Part shown: piece after piece, positions 38,208 to 51,654 of the stretch
Position numbering within the stretch: position 1 is the first letter of the stretch
How the letters are laid out: each line of letters starts with the position of its first letter
Source of the DNA: Crossaster papposus
Taxonomy: Eukaryota; Echinodermata; Asteroidea; Velatida; Solasteridae
Direction: 5' to 3'
Assembly: GCA_037893245.1 (NCBI GenBank)
Contig: JBAIAA010000351.1
Coordinates: 372,001-436,000, forward strand
Length of the DNA: 64,000 nucleotides
Notes under the pieces: model-generated
Database searches by the model: none
The model's input: the letters and a program-made list of their open reading frames with translations, nothing else
What the model was told of the DNA's origin: nothing
Program-made: the position numbers and the translations under genes

Positions 38208-41092
38208 AGCTGGATAGAATCCAAGGTATTCATATTCCCATCGACCCAATCCTACCGGCCTGACCTAATAGCTAAGCTGGATAGAATCCACGGTATTCAT
38301 ATAATAATAATAATTGGGGAGGCTAATCATCCTTACTTGCAGCTGGTGTGCTGAATTGCGAAGGATGCAAGTGACACCCAATGACTGTTCATGTGTCACG
38401 TCACATTAAAGAACCATTTTTTCAAAAGAACCTAAAAACAAATGTAAACATTGGTTTTTATGTTGATTATTTCCTAACGTTTCCAAAAATGTATAGTTTA
38501 GCAAATCTACACAAACAGTGAACGAAACTTTCAATATGTACATTATGAACCTGACTTGGAGGCAAGGGCTTTACACACAAGCCACCCAACCAATCCTATC
38601 GGCTTGATCTGTTAGCTAAGCTTGATAGAATCCAAGGTATTATATTCCCATCGACCCAGTCCTATCGGCCTGACCTTAGCTAAGCTGGATAGAATCCAAG
38701 GTATTCATATTCCCATCGACCCAATCCTACCGGCCTGACCTAATACCGGTAGCTAAGCTGGATAGAATCCACGGTATTCATATAATAATAATAATTGGGG
38801 AGGCTAATCATCCTTACTTGCAGCTGGTGTGCTGAATTGCGAAGGATGCAAGTGACACCCAATGACTGTTCATGTGTCACGTCACATTAAAGAACCATTT
38901 TTTCAAAAGAACCTAAAAACAAATGTAAACATTGGTTTTTATGTTGATTATTTCCTAACGTTTCCAAAAATGTATAGTTTAGCAAATCTACACAAACAGT
39001 GAACGAAACTTTCAATATGTACATTATGAACCTGACTTGGAGGCAAGGGCTTTACACACAAGCCACCCAACCAATCCTATCGGCTTGATCTGTTAGCTAA
39101 GCTTGATAGAATCCAAGGTATTATATTCCCATCGACCCAGTCCTATCGGCCTGACCTTAGCTAAGCTGGATAGAATCCAAGGTATTCATATTCCCATCGA
39201 CCCAATCCTACCGGCCTGACCTAATAGCTAAGCTGGATAGAATCCACGGTATTCATATAATAATAATAATTGGGGAGGCTAATCATCCTTACTTGCAGCT
39301 GGTGTGCTGAATTGCGAAGGATGCAAGTGACACCCAATGACTGTTCATGTGTCACGTCACATTAAAGAACCATTTTTTCAAAAGAACCTAAAAACAAATG
39401 TAAACATTGGTTTTTATGTTGATTATTTCCTAACGTTTCCAAAAATGTATAGTTTAGCAAATCTACACAAACAGTGAACGAAACTTTCAATATGTACATT
39501 ATGAACCTGACTTGGAGGCAAGGGCTTTACACACAAGCCACCCAACCAATCCTATCGGCTTGATCTGTTAGCTAAGCTTGATAGAATCCAAGGTATTATA
39601 TTCCCATCGACCCAGTCCTATCGGCCTGACCTTAGCAGCTGGATAGAATCCAAGGTATTCATATTCCCATCGACCCAATCCTACCGGCCTGACCTAATAG
39701 CTAAGCTGGATAGAATCCACGATATTCATATAATAATAATAATTGGGGAGGCTAATCATCCTTAATTGCAGCTGGTGTGCTGAATTGCGAAGGATGCAAG
39801 TGACACCCAATGACTGTTCATGTGTCACGTCACATTAAAGAACCATTTTTTCAAAAGAACCTAAAAACAAATGTAAACATTGGGGTTTATGTTGATTATT
39901 TCCTAACGTTTCCAAAAATGTATAGTTTAGCAAATCTACACAAACAGTGAACGAAACTTTCAATATGTACATTATGAACCTGACTTGGAGGCAAGGGCTT
40001 TACACACAAGCCACCCAACCAATCCTATCGGCTTGATCTGTTAGCTAAGCTTGATAGAATCCAAGGTATTATATTCCCATCGACCCAGTCCTATCGGCCT
40101 GACCTTAGCTAAGCTGGATAGAATCCAAGGTATTCATATTCCCATCGACCCAATCCTACCGGCCTGACCTAATAGCTAAGCTGGATAGAATCCACGGTAT
40201 TCATATAATAATAATAATTGGGGAGGCTAATCATCCTTACTTGCAGCTGGTGTGCTGAATTGCGAAGGATGCAAGTGACACCCAATGACTGTTCATGTGT
40301 CACGTCACATTAAAGAACCATTTTTTCAAAAGAACCTAAAAACAAATGTAAACATTGGTTTTTATGTTGATTATTTCCTAACGTTTCCAAAAATGTATAG
40401 TTTAGCAAATCTACACAAACAGTGAACGAAACTTTCAATATGTACATTATGAACCTGACTTGGAGGCAAGGGCTTTACACACAAGCCACCCAACCAATCC
40501 TATCGGCTTGATCTGTTAGCTAAGCTTGATAGAATCCAAGGTATTATATTCCCATCGACCCAGTCCTATCGGCCTGACCTTAGCTAAGCTGGATAGAATC
40601 CAAGGTATTCATATTCCCATCGACCCAATCCTACCGGCCTGACCTAATAGCTAAGCTGGATAGAATCCACGGTATTCATATAATAATAATAATTGGGGAG
40701 GCTAATCATCCTTACTTGCAGCTGGTGTGCTGAATTGCGAAGGATGCAAGTGACACCCAATGACTGTTCATGTGTCACGTCACATTAAAGAACCATTTTT
40801 TCAAAAGAACCTAAAAACAAATGTAAACATTGGTTTTTATGTTGATTATTTCCTAACGTTTCCAAAAATGTATAGTTTAGCAAATCTACACAAACAGTGA
40901 ACGAAACTTTCAATATGTACATTATGAACCTGACTTGGAGGCAAGGGCTTTACACACAAGCCACCCAACCAATCCTATCGGCTTGATCTGTTAGCTAAGC
41001 TTGATAGAATCCAAGGTATTATATTCCCATCGACCCAGTCCTATCGGCCTGACCTTAGCTAAGCTGGATAGAATCCAAGGTATTCATATTCT
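38208..41092. repeat. 4277-bp-offset duplication, right copy (minimum extent)
   Basis: This is the counterpart of 33931-36815. A further 2-bp deletion at 42485 lies another 4277 bp beyond 38208, but the ACCGGT insertion and cacgatattc do not follow it. Part of the series (39637, 39764, 41092) instead reappears at offset 2848 bp at 42485, 42612 and 43940, so a later, smaller exchange overlaps this one. Confidence 0.87.
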
Positions 41093-44000
41093 CATCGACC
41101 CAATCCTACCGGCCTGACCTAATAGCTAAGCTGGATAGAATCCACGGTATTCATATAATAATAATAATTGGGGAGGCTAATCATCCTTACTTGCAGCTGG
41201 TGTGCTGAATTGCGAAGGATGCAAGTGACACCCAATGACTGTTCATGTGTCACGTCACATTAAAGAACCATTTTTTCAAAAGAACCTAAAAACAAATGTA
41301 AACATTGGTTTTTATGTTGATTATTTCCTAACGTTTCCAAAAATGTATAGTTTAGCAAATCTACACAAACAGTGAACGAAACTTTCAATATGTACATTAT
41401 GAACCTGACTTGGAGGCAAGGGCTTTACACACAAGCCACCCAACCAATCCTATCGGCTTGATCTGTTAGCTAAGCTTGATAGAATCCAAGGTATTATATT
41501 CCCATCGACCCAGTCCTATCGGCCTGACCTTAGCTAAGCTGGATAGAATCCAAGGTATTCATATTCCCATCGACCCAATCCTACCGGCCTGACCTAATAG
41601 CTAAGCTGGATAGAATCCACGGTATTCATATAATAATAATAATTGGGGAGGCTAATCATCCTTACTTGCAGCTGGTGTGCTGAATTGCGAAGGATGCAAG
41701 TGACACCCAATGACTGTTCATGTGTCACGTCACATTAAAGAACCATTTTTTCAAAAGAACCTAAAAACAAATGTAAACATTGGTTTTTATGTTGATTATT
41801 TCCTAACGTTTCCAAAAATGTATAGTTTAGCAAATCTACACAAACAGTGAACGAAACTTTCAATATGTACATTATGAACCTGACTTGGAGGCAAGGGCTT
41901 TACACACAAGCCACCCAACCAATCCTATCGGCTTGATCTGTTAGCTAAGCTTGATAGAATCCAAGGTATTATATTCCCATCGACCCAGTCCTATCGGCCT
42001 GACCTTAGCTAAGCTGGATAGAATCCAAGGTATTCATATTCCCATCGACCCAATCCTACCGGCCTGACCTAATAGCTAAGCTGGATAGAATCCACGGTAT
42101 TCATATAATAATAATAATTGGGGAGGCTAATCATCCTTACTTGCAGCTGGTGTGCTGAATTGCGAAGGATGCAAGTGACACCCAATGACTGTTCATGTGT
42201 CACGTCACATTAAAGAACCATTTTTTCAAAAGAACCTAAAAACAAATGTAAACATTGGTTTTTATGTTGATTATTTCCTAACGTTTCCAAAAATGTATAG
42301 TTTAGCAAATCTACACAAACAGTGAACGAAACTTTCAATATGTACATTATGAACCTGACTTGGAGGCAAGGGCTTTACACACAAGCCACCCAACCAATCC
42401 TATCGGCTTGATCTGTTAGCTAAGCTTGATAGAATCCAAGGTATTATATTCCCATCGACCCAGTCCTATCGGCCTGACCTTAGCAGCTGGATAGAATCCA
42501 AGGTATTCATATTCCCATCGACCCAATCCTACCGGCCTGACCTAATAGCTAAGCTGGATAGAATCCACGGTATTCATATAATAATAATAATTGGGGAGGC
42601 TAATCATCCTTAATTGCAGCTGGTGTGCTGAATTGCGAAGGATGCAAGTGACACCCAATGACTGTTCATGTGTCACGTCACATTAAAGAACCATTTTTTC
42701 AAAAGAACCTAAAAACAAATGTAAACATTGGTTTTTATGTTGATTATTTCCTAACGTTTCCAAAAATGTATAGTTTAGCAAATCTACACAAACAGTGAAC
42801 GAAACTTTCAATATGTACATTATGAACCTGACTTGGAGGCAAGGGCTTTACACACAAGCCACCCAACCAATCCTATCGGCTTGATCTGTTAGCTAAGCTT
42901 GATAGAATCCAAGGTATTATATTCCCATCGACCCAGTCCTATCGGCCTGACCTTAGCTAAGCTGGATAGAATCCAAGGTATTCATATTCCCATCGACCCA
43001 ATCCTACCGGCCTGACCTAATAGCTAAGCTGGATAGAATCCACGGTATTCATATAATAATAATAATTGGGGAGGCTAATCATCCTTACTTGCAGCTGGTG
43101 TGCTGAATTGCGAAGGATGCAAGTGACACCCAATGACTGTTCATGTGTCACGTCACATTAAAGAACCATTTTTTCAAAAGAACCTAAAAACAAATGTAAA
43201 CATTGGTTTTTATGTTGATTATTTCCTAACGTTTCCAAAAATGTATAGTTTAGCAAATCTACACAAACAGTGAACGAAACTTTCAATATGTACATTATGA
43301 ACCTGACTTGGAGGCAAGGGCTTTACACACAAGCCACCCAACCAATCCTATCGGCTTGATCTGTTAGCTAAGCTTGATAGAATCCAAGGTATTATATTCC
43401 CATCGACCCAGTCCTATCGGCCTGACCTTAGCTAAGCTGGATAGAATCCAAGGTATTCATATTCCCATCGACCCAATCCTACCGGCCTGACCTAATAGCT
43501 AAGCTGGATAGAATCCACGGTATTCATATAATAATAATAATTGGGGAGGCTAATCATCCTTACTTGCAGCTGGTGTGCTGAATTGCGAAGGATGCAAGTG
43601 ACACCCAATGACTGTTCATGTGTCACGTCACATTAAAGAACCATTTTTTCAAAAGAACCTAAAAACAAATGTAAACATTGGTTTTTATGTTGATTATTTC
43701 CTAACGTTTCCAAAAATGTATAGTTTAGCAAATCTACACAAACAGTGAACGAAACTTTCAATATGTACATTATGAACCTGACTTGGAGGCAAGGGCTTTA
43801 CACACAAGCCACCCAACCAATCCTATCGGCTTGATCTGTTAGCTAAGCTTGATAGAATCCAAGGTATTATATTCCCATCGACCCAGTCCTATCGGCCTGA
43901 CCTTAGCTAAGCTGGATAGAATCCAAGGTATTCATATTCTCATCGACCCAATCCTACCGGCCTGACCTAATAGCTAAGCTGGATAGAATCCACGGTATTC

Positions 44001-47000
44001 ATATAATAATAATAATTGGGGAGGCTAATCATCCTTACTTGCAGCTGGTGTGCTGAATTGCGAAGGATGCAAGTGACACCCAATGACTGTTCATGTGTCA
44101 CGTCACATTAAAGAACCATTTTTTCAAAAGAACCTAAAAACAAATGTAAACATTGGTTTTTATGTTGATTATTTCCTAACGTTTCCAAAAATGTATAGTT
44201 TAGCAAATCTACACAAACAGTGAACGAAACTTTCAATATGTACATTATGAACCTGACTTGGAGGCAAGGGCTTTACACACAAGCCACCCAACCAATCCTA
44301 TCGGCTTGATCTGTTAGCTAAGCTTGATAGAATCCAAGGTATTATATTCCCATCGACCCAGTCCTATCGGCCTGACCTTAGCTAAGCTGGATAGAATCCA
44401 AGGTATTCATATTCCCATCGACCCAATCCTACCGGCCTGACCTAATAGCTAAGCTGGATAGAATCCACGGTATTCATATAATAATAATAATTGGGGAGGC
44501 TAATCATCCTTACTTGCAGCTGGTGTGCTGAATTGCGAAGGATGCAAGTGACACCCAATGACTGTTCATGTGTCACGTCACATTAAAGAACCATTTTTTC
44601 AAAAGAACCTAAAAACAAATGTAAACATTGGTTTTTATGTTGATTATTTCCTAACGTTTCCAAAAATGTATAGTTTAGCAAATCTACACAAACAGTGAAC
44701 GAAACTTTCAATATGTACATTATGAACCTGACTTGGAGGCAAGGGCTTTACACACAAGCCACCCAACCAATCCTATCGGCTTGATCTGTTAGCTAAGCTT
44801 GATAGAATCCAAGGTATTATATTCCCATCGACCCAGTCCTATCGTCCTGACCTTAGCTAAGCTGGATAGAATCCAAGGTATTCATATTCCCATCGACCCA
44901 ATCCTACCGGCCTGACCTAATAGCTAAGCTGGATAGAATCCACGGTATTCATATAATAATAATAATTGGGGAGGCTAATCATCCTTACTTGCAGCTGGTG
45001 TGCTGAATTGCGAAGGATGCAAGTGACACCCAATGACTGTTCATGTGTCACGTCACATTAAAGAACCATTTTTTCAAAAGAACCTAAAAACAAATGTAAA
45101 CATTGGTTTTTATGTTGATTATTTCCTAACGTTTCCAAAAATGTATAGTTTAGCAAATCTACACAAACAGTGAACGAAACTTTCAATATGTACATTATGA
45201 ACCTGACTTGGAGGCAAGGGCTTTACACACAAGCCACCCAACCAATCCTATCGGCTTGATCTGTTAGCTAAGCTTGATAGAATCCAAGGTATTATATTCC
45301 CATCGACCCAGTCCTATCGGCCTGACCTTAGCTAAGCTAGATAGAATCCAAGGTATTCATATTCCCATCGACCCAATCCTACCGGCCTGACCTAATAGCT
45401 AAGCTGGATAGAATCCACGGTATTCATATAATAATAATAATTGGGGAGGCTAATCATCCTTACTTGCAGCTGGTGTGCTGAATTGCGAAGGATGCAAGTG
45501 ACACCCAATGACTGTTCATGTGTCACGTCACATTAAAGAACCATTTTTTCAAAAGAACCTAAAAACAAATGTAAACATTGGTTTTTATGTTGATTATTTC
45601 CTAACGTTTCCAAAAATGTATAGTTTAGCAAATCTACACAAACAGTGAACGAAACTTTCAATATGTACATTATGAACCTGACTTGGAGGCAAGGGCTTTA
45701 CACACAAGCCACCCAACCAATCCTATCGGCTTGATCTGTTAGCTAAGCTTGATAGAATCCAAGGTATTATATTCCCATCGACCCAGTCCTATCGGCCTGA
45801 CCTTAGCAGCTGGATAGAATCCAAGGTATTCATATTCCCATCGACCCAATCCTACCGGCCTGACCTAATAGCTAAGCTGGATAGAATCCACGGTATTCAT
45901 ATAATAATAATAATTGGGGAGGCTAATCATCCTTACTTGCAGCTGGTGTGCTGAATTGCGAAGGATGCAAGTGACACCCAATGACTGTTCATGTGTCACG
46001 TCACATTAAAGAACCATTTTTTCAAAAGAACCTAAAAACAAATGTAAACATTGGTTTTTATGTTGATTATTTCCTAACGTTTCCAAAAATGTATAGTTTA
46101 GCAAATCTACACAAACAGTGAACGAAACTTTCAATATGTACATTATGAACCTGACTTGGAGGCAAGGGCTTTACACACAAGCCACCCAACCAATCCTATC
46201 GGCTTGATCTGTTAGCTAAGCTTGATAGAATCCAAGGTATTATATTCCCATCGACCCAGTCCTATCGGCCTGACCTTAGCTAAGCTGGATAGAATCCAAG
46301 GTATTCATATTCCCATCGACCCAATCCTACCGGCCTGACCTAATAGCTAAGCTGGATAGAATCCACGGTATTCATATAATAATAATAATTGGGGAGGCTA
46401 ATCATCCTTACTTGCAGCTGGTGTGCTGAATTGCGAAGGATGCAAGTGACACCCAATGACTGTTCATGTGTCACGTCACATTAAAGAACCATTTTTTCAA
46501 AAGAACCTAAAAACAAATGTAAACATTGGTTTTTATGTTGATTATTTCCTAACGTTTCCAAAAATGTATAGTTTAGCAAATCTACACAAACAGTGAACGA
46601 AACTTTCAATATGTACATTATGAACCTGACTTGGAGGCAAGGGCTTTACACACAAGCCACCCAACCAATCCTATCGGCTTGATCTGTTAGCTAAGCTTGA
46701 TAGAATCCAAGGTATTATATTCCCATCGACCCAGTCCTATCGGCCTGACCTTAGCAGCTGGATAGAATCCAAGGTATTCATATTCCCATCGACCCAATCC
46801 TACCGGCCTGACCTAATAGCTAAGCTGGATAGAATCCACGGTATTCATATAATAATAATAATTGGGGAGGCTAATCATCCTTACTTGCAGCTGGTGTGCT
46901 GAATTGCGAAGGATGCAAGTGACACCCAATGACTGTTCATGTGTCACGTCACATTAAAGAACCATTTTTTCAAAAGAACCTAAAAACAAATGTAAACATT

Positions 47001-50000
47001 GGTTTTTATGTTGATTATTTCCTAACGTTTCCAAAAATGTATAGTTTAGCAAATCTACACAAACAGTGAACGAAACTTTCAATATGTACATTATGAACCT
47101 GACTTGGAGGCAAGGGCTTTACACACAAGCCACCCAACCAATCCTATCGGCTTGATCTGTTAGCTAAGCTTGATAGAATCCAAGGTATTATATTCCCATC
47201 GACCCAGTCCTATCGGCCTGACCTTAGCTAAGCTGGATAGAATCCAAGGTATTCATATTCCCATCGACCCAATCCTACCGGCCTGACCTAATAGCTAAGC
47301 TGGATAGAATCCACGGTATTCATATAATAATAATAATTGGGGAGGCTAATCATCCTTACTTGCAGCTGGTGTGCTGAATTGCGAAGGATGCAAGTGACAC
47401 CCAATGACTGTTCATGTGTCACGTCACATTAAAGAACCATTTTTTCAAAAGAACCTAAAAACAAATGTAAACATTGGTTTTTATGTTGATTATTTCCTAA
47501 CGTTTCCAAAAATGTATAGTTTAGCAAATCTACACAAACAGTGAACGAAACTTTCAATATGTACATTATGAACCTGACTTGGAGGCAAGGGCTTTACACA
47601 CAAGCCACCCAACCAATCCTATCGGCTTGATCTGTTAGCTAAGCTTGATAGAATCCAAGGTATTATATTCCCATCGACCCAGTCCTATCGGCCTGACCTT
47701 AGCTAAGCTGGATAGAATCCAAGGTATTCATATTCCCATCGACCCAATCCTACCGGCCTGACCTAATAGCTAAGCTGGATAGAATCCACGGTATTCATAT
47801 AATAATAATAATTGGGGAGGCTAATCATCCTTACTTGCAGCTGGTGTGCTGAATTGCGAAGGATGCAAGTGACACCCAATGACTGTTCATGTGTCACGTC
47901 ACATTAAAGAACCATTTTTTCAAAAGAACCTAAAAACAAATGTAAACATTGGTTTTTATGTTGATTATTTCCTAACGTTTCCAAAAATGTATAGTTTAGC
48001 AAATCTACACAAACAGTGAACGAAACTTTCAATATGTACATTATGAACCTGACTTGGAGGCAAGGGCTTTACACACAAGCCACCCAACCAATCCTATCGG
48101 CTTGATCTGTTAGCTAAGCTTGATAGAATCCAAGGTATTATATTCCCATCGACCCAGTCCTATCGGCCTGACCTTAGCAGCTGGATAGAATCCAAGGTAT
48201 TCATATTCCCATCGACCCAATCCTACCGGCCTGACCTAATAGCTAAGCTGGATAGAATCCACGGTATTCATATAATAATAATAATTGGGGAGGCTAATCA
48301 TCCTTACTTGCAGCTGGTGTGCTGAATTGCGAAGGATGCAAGTGACACCCAATGACTGTTCATGTGTCACGTCACATTAAAGAACCATTTTTTCAAAAGA
48401 ACCTAAAAACAAATGTAAACATTGGTTTTTATGTTGATTATTTCCTAACGTTTCCAAAAATGTATAGTTTAGCAAATCTACACAAACAGTGAACGAAACT
48501 TTCAATATGTACATTATGAACCTGACTTGGAGGCAAGGGCTTTACACACAAGCCACCCAACCAATCCTATCGGCTTGATCTGTTAGCTAAGCTTGATAGA
48601 ATCCAAGGTATTATATTCCCATCGACCCAGTCCTATCGGCCTGACCTTAGCTAAGCTGGATAGAATCCAAGGTATTCATATTCCCATCGACCCAATCCTA
48701 CCGGCCTGACCTAATAGCTAAGCTGGATAGAATCCACGGTATTCATATAATAATAATAATTGGGGAGGCTAATCATCCTTACTTGCAGCTGGTGTGCTGA
48801 ATTGCGAAGGATGCAAGTGACACCCAATGACTGTTCATGTGTCACGTCACATTAAAGAACCATTTTTTCAAAAGAACCTAAAAACAAATGTAAACATTGG
48901 TTTTTATGTTGATTATTTCCTAACGTTTCCAAAAATGTATAGTTTAGCAAATCTACACAAACAGTGAACGAAACTTTCAATATGTACATTATGAACCTGA
49001 CTTGGAGGCAAGGGCTTTACACACAAGCCACCCAACCAATCCTATCGGCTTGATCTGTTAGCTAAGCTTGATAGAATCCAAGGTATTATATTCCCATCGA
49101 CCCAGTCCTATCGGCCTGACCTTAGCAGCTGGATAGAATCCAAGGTATTCATATTCCCATCGACCCAATCCTACCGGCCTGACCTAATAGCTAAGCTGGA
49201 TAGAATCCACGGTATTCATATAATAATAATAATTGGGGAGGCTAATCATCCTTACTTGCAGCTGGTGTGCTGAATTGCGAAGGATGCAAGTGACACCCAA
49301 TGACTGTTCATGTGTCACGTCACATTAAAGAACCATTTTTTCAAAAGAACCTAAAAACAAATGTAAACATTGGGGTTTATGTTGATTATTTCCTAACGTT
49401 TCCAAAAATGTATAGTTTAGCAAATCTACACAAACAGTGAACGAAACTTTCAATATGTACATTATGAACCTGACTTGGAGGCAAGGGCTTTACACACAAG
49501 CCACCCAACCAATCCTATCGGCTTGATTTGTTGGCTAAGCTTGATAGAATCCAAGGTATTATATTCCCATCGACCCAGTCCTATCGGCCTGACCTTAGCT
49601 AAGCTGGATAGAATCCAAGGTATTCATATTCCTATCGACCCAATCCTACCGGCCTGACCTAATAGCTAAGCTGGATAGAATCCACGGTATTCATATAATA
49701 ATAATAATTGGGGAGGCTAATCATCCTTACTTGCAGCTGGTGTGCTGAATTGCGAAGGATGCAAGTGACACCCAATGACTGTTCATGTGTCACGTCACAT
49801 TAAAGAACCATTTTTTCAAAAGAACCTAAAAACAAATGTAAACATTGGTTTTTATGTTGATTATTTCCTAACGTTTCCAAAAATGTATAGTTTAGCAAAT
49901 CTACACACAACAGTGAACGAAACTTTCAATATGTACATTATGAACCTGACTTGGAGGCAAGGGCTTTACACACAAGCCACCCAACCAATCCTATCGGCTT

Positions 50001-51222
50001 GATCTGTTAGCTAAGCTTGATAGAATCCAAGGTATTATATTCCCATCGACCCAGTCCTATCGGCCTGACCTTAGCTAAGCTGGATAGAATCCAAGGTATT
50101 CATATTCCCATCGACCCAATCCTACCGGCCTGACCTAATAGCTAAGCTGGATAGAATCCACGGTATTCATATAATAATAATTGGGGAGGCTAATCATCCT
50201 TACTTGCAGCTGGTGTGCTGAATTGCGAAGGATGCAAGTGACACCCAATGACTGTTCATGTGTCACGTCACATTAAAGAACCATTTTTTCAAAAGAACCT
50301 AAAAACAAATGTAAACATTGGTTTTTATGTTGATTATTTCCTAACGTTTCCAAAAATGTATAGTTTAGCAAATCTACACAAACAGTGAACGAAACTTTCA
50401 ATATGTACATTATGAACCTGACTTGGAGGCAAGGGCTTTACACACAAGCCACCCAACCAATCCTATCGGCTTGATCTGTTAGCTAAGCTTGATAGAATCC
50501 AAGGTATTATATTCCCATCGACCCAGTCCTATCGGCCTGACCTTAGCTAAGCTGGATAGAATCCAAGGTATTCATATTCCCATCGACCCAATCCTACCGG
50601 CCTGACCTAATAGCTAAGCTGGATAGAATCCACGGTATTCATATAATAATAATAATTGGGGAGGCTAATCATCCTTACTTGCAGCTGGTGTGCTGAATTG
50701 CGAAGGATGCAAGTGACACCCAATGACTGTTCATGTGTCACGTCACATTAAAGAACCATTTTTTCAAAAGAACCTAAAAACAAATGTAAACATTGGTTTT
50801 TATGTTGATTATTTCCTAACGTTTCCAAAAATGTATAGTTTAGCAAATCTACACAAACAGTGAACGAAACTTTCAATATGTACATTATGAACCTGACTTG
50901 GAGGCAAGGGCTTTACACACAAGCCACCCAACCAATCCTATCGGCTTGATCTGTTAGCTAAGCTTGATAGAATCCAAGGTATTATATTCCCATCGACCCA
51001 GTCCTATCGGCCTGACCTTAGCTAAGCTGGATAGAATCCAAGGTATTCATATTCCCATCGACCCAATCCTACCGGCCTGACCTAATAGCTAAGCTGGATA
51101 GAATCCACGGTATTCATATAATAATAATAATTGGGGAGGCTAATCATCCTTACTTGCAGCTGGTGTGCTGAATTGCGAAGGATGCAAGTGACACCCAATG
51201 ACTGTTCATGTGTCACGTCACA

Positions 51223-51226
51223 TTAA
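51223..51226. repeat. Target site duplication TTAA (left)
   Basis: This TTAA belongs to the cacattaaag that starts every unit. It is duplicated at 51655-51658 with the element between, so the empty site can be read from any of the neighbouring units. Confidence 0.92.
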
Positions 51227-51242
51227 CCCTAACTCCCTACCC
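51227..51242. repeat. Left terminal inverted repeat of the MITE
   Basis: The left end reads CCCTAACTCCCTACCC. It pairs with the right end over CCCTAAC exactly, then over TCCC after a 2-base gap. Together with the flanking TTAA it spells TTAACCCTAAC, which contains a vertebrate-type telomere hexamer complement. Confidence 0.8.
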
Positions 51243-51404
51243 ATTTTTACTTACACATAACCTGAATCCTGCAAAATCCTCCAATTCCTAAATTGTTAAA
51301 ACTCCAAGTAACCTGAATCCTGCAAAATCCTCCAATATTGGTCACTGGTGACCATACAGCCTGTATCCTGCAAAATCCTGCAGTCTTGCCCTGGCTGCTG
51401 TCAG

Positions 51405-51482
51405 TAAAAACCCAAGTAACCTCAATCCTGCAAAATCCTGCGATGCATCAAACTCCAAGTGACCTCAATCCTGCAAAATCCT
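51405..51482. repeat. 78-bp internal duplication of the MITE, first copy
   Basis: This 78-bp stretch contains two of the 16-mers and the link gcgatgcatcaaactcc. It recurs at 51534-51611 with two mismatches (aaaaaccc/aaaacccc and gcgatgc/gcaatgc), 129 bp apart. Confidence 0.88.
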
Positions 51483-51533
51483 TGTGTGTCACATTCAGCC
51501 TGATAACCTGAATCCTCCATATTCCTGCAGGGG

Positions 51534-51611
51534 TAAAACCCCAAGTAACCTCAATCCTGCAAAATCCTGCAATGCATCAAACTCCAAGTGACCTCAATCC
51601 TGCAAAATCCT
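51534..51611. repeat. 78-bp internal duplication of the MITE, second copy
   Basis: This is the second copy of 51405-51482. The near-identity suggests the duplication is young relative to the other internal copies. Confidence 0.88.
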
Positions 51612-51621
51612 GCATTTTGCA
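51601..51621. other. Hairpin near the right end of the MITE
   Basis: TGCAAAAT (51601-51608) and ATTTTGCA (51614-51621) are perfect complements around a 5-base loop. Another inverted repeat, TGGTCAC-TG-GTGACCA, lies at 51339-51354 near the left third. Subterminal palindromes are common in MITEs; no role can be assigned. Confidence 0.7.
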
Positions 51622-51637
51622 ATGAGGAATTTGGAGG

Positions 51638-51654
51638 ATTTGGGAGGGTTAGGG
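51638..51654. repeat. Right terminal inverted repeat of the MITE
   Basis: The right end reads ATTTGGGAGGGTTAGGG; its complement begins CCCTAACCCTCCC. The inverted repeat is short and imperfect, as in many piggyBac-type MITEs. With the target TTAA it forms GGGTTAGGGTTAA. Confidence 0.8.

Larger units (their letters stand above)
17986..51226. repeat. Satellite array, homogenised 3-subrepeat zone
   Basis: Every unit in this stretch is a 3-subrepeat unit. Nearly all are 475 bp, with a minority of 473-bp copies, and the first is 479 bp. Neighbouring units are almost identical. Differences are single-base variants and small indels that recur at multiples of the unit length and mark multi-unit duplications. 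Unit counting confirms the regularity: from the unit whose head motif lies at 20881 to the last one at 63567 there are exactly 89 units, once the transposon insertion and the visible small indels are allowed for. No gene, RNA gene or single-copy sequence is present. Confidence 0.97.
51265..51611. repeat. Internal direct repeats of the MITE
   Basis: The 16-mer aatcctgcaaaatcct occurs exactly six times, at 51265, 51316, 51424, 51467, 51553 and 51596, with variant copies at 51364 and 51511. Most copies are preceded by caagt-acct. The copies are spaced 43 to 60 bp apart, so the interior looks like a degenerate minisatellite. Confidence 0.88.
51227..51654. mobile_element. Non-autonomous TTAA-type DNA transposon (piggyBac-like MITE)
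   Basis: A 428-bp segment unrelated to the satellite interrupts the array. It is flanked by TTAA on both sides (51223-51226 and 51655-51658), while the uninterrupted unit has a single TTAA at that spot. The ends are inverted: CCCTAAC at the left and GTTAGGG at the right, followed inward by TCCC and GGGA. A TTAA duplication with a CCY...RGG terminus is the known signature of the piggyBac superfamily. Kolobok elements also duplicate TTAA but, as I recall, begin differently. No transposase reading frame is present, so it would depend on an enzyme made elsewhere. The interior consists largely of short direct repeats. I do not recognise the specific family. Confidence 0.82.

Noticed and set aside
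49475..49657. 60-codon open frame
   Set aside because: It appears because this unit alone has gatttgttggct instead of gatctgttagct, which removes a TAG stop. It is a chance variant in satellite DNA.
49775..50002. 75-codon open frame
   Set aside because: A private inserted base at about 49906 (acacacaacag) skips the stop in the head segment. It is not seen in any other unit.
51227..51654. Interstitial telomere array
   Set aside because: Only one to two telomere-like hexamers are present at each end, in inverted orientation, with an unrelated interior and an exact TTAA duplication. Transposition explains it better.
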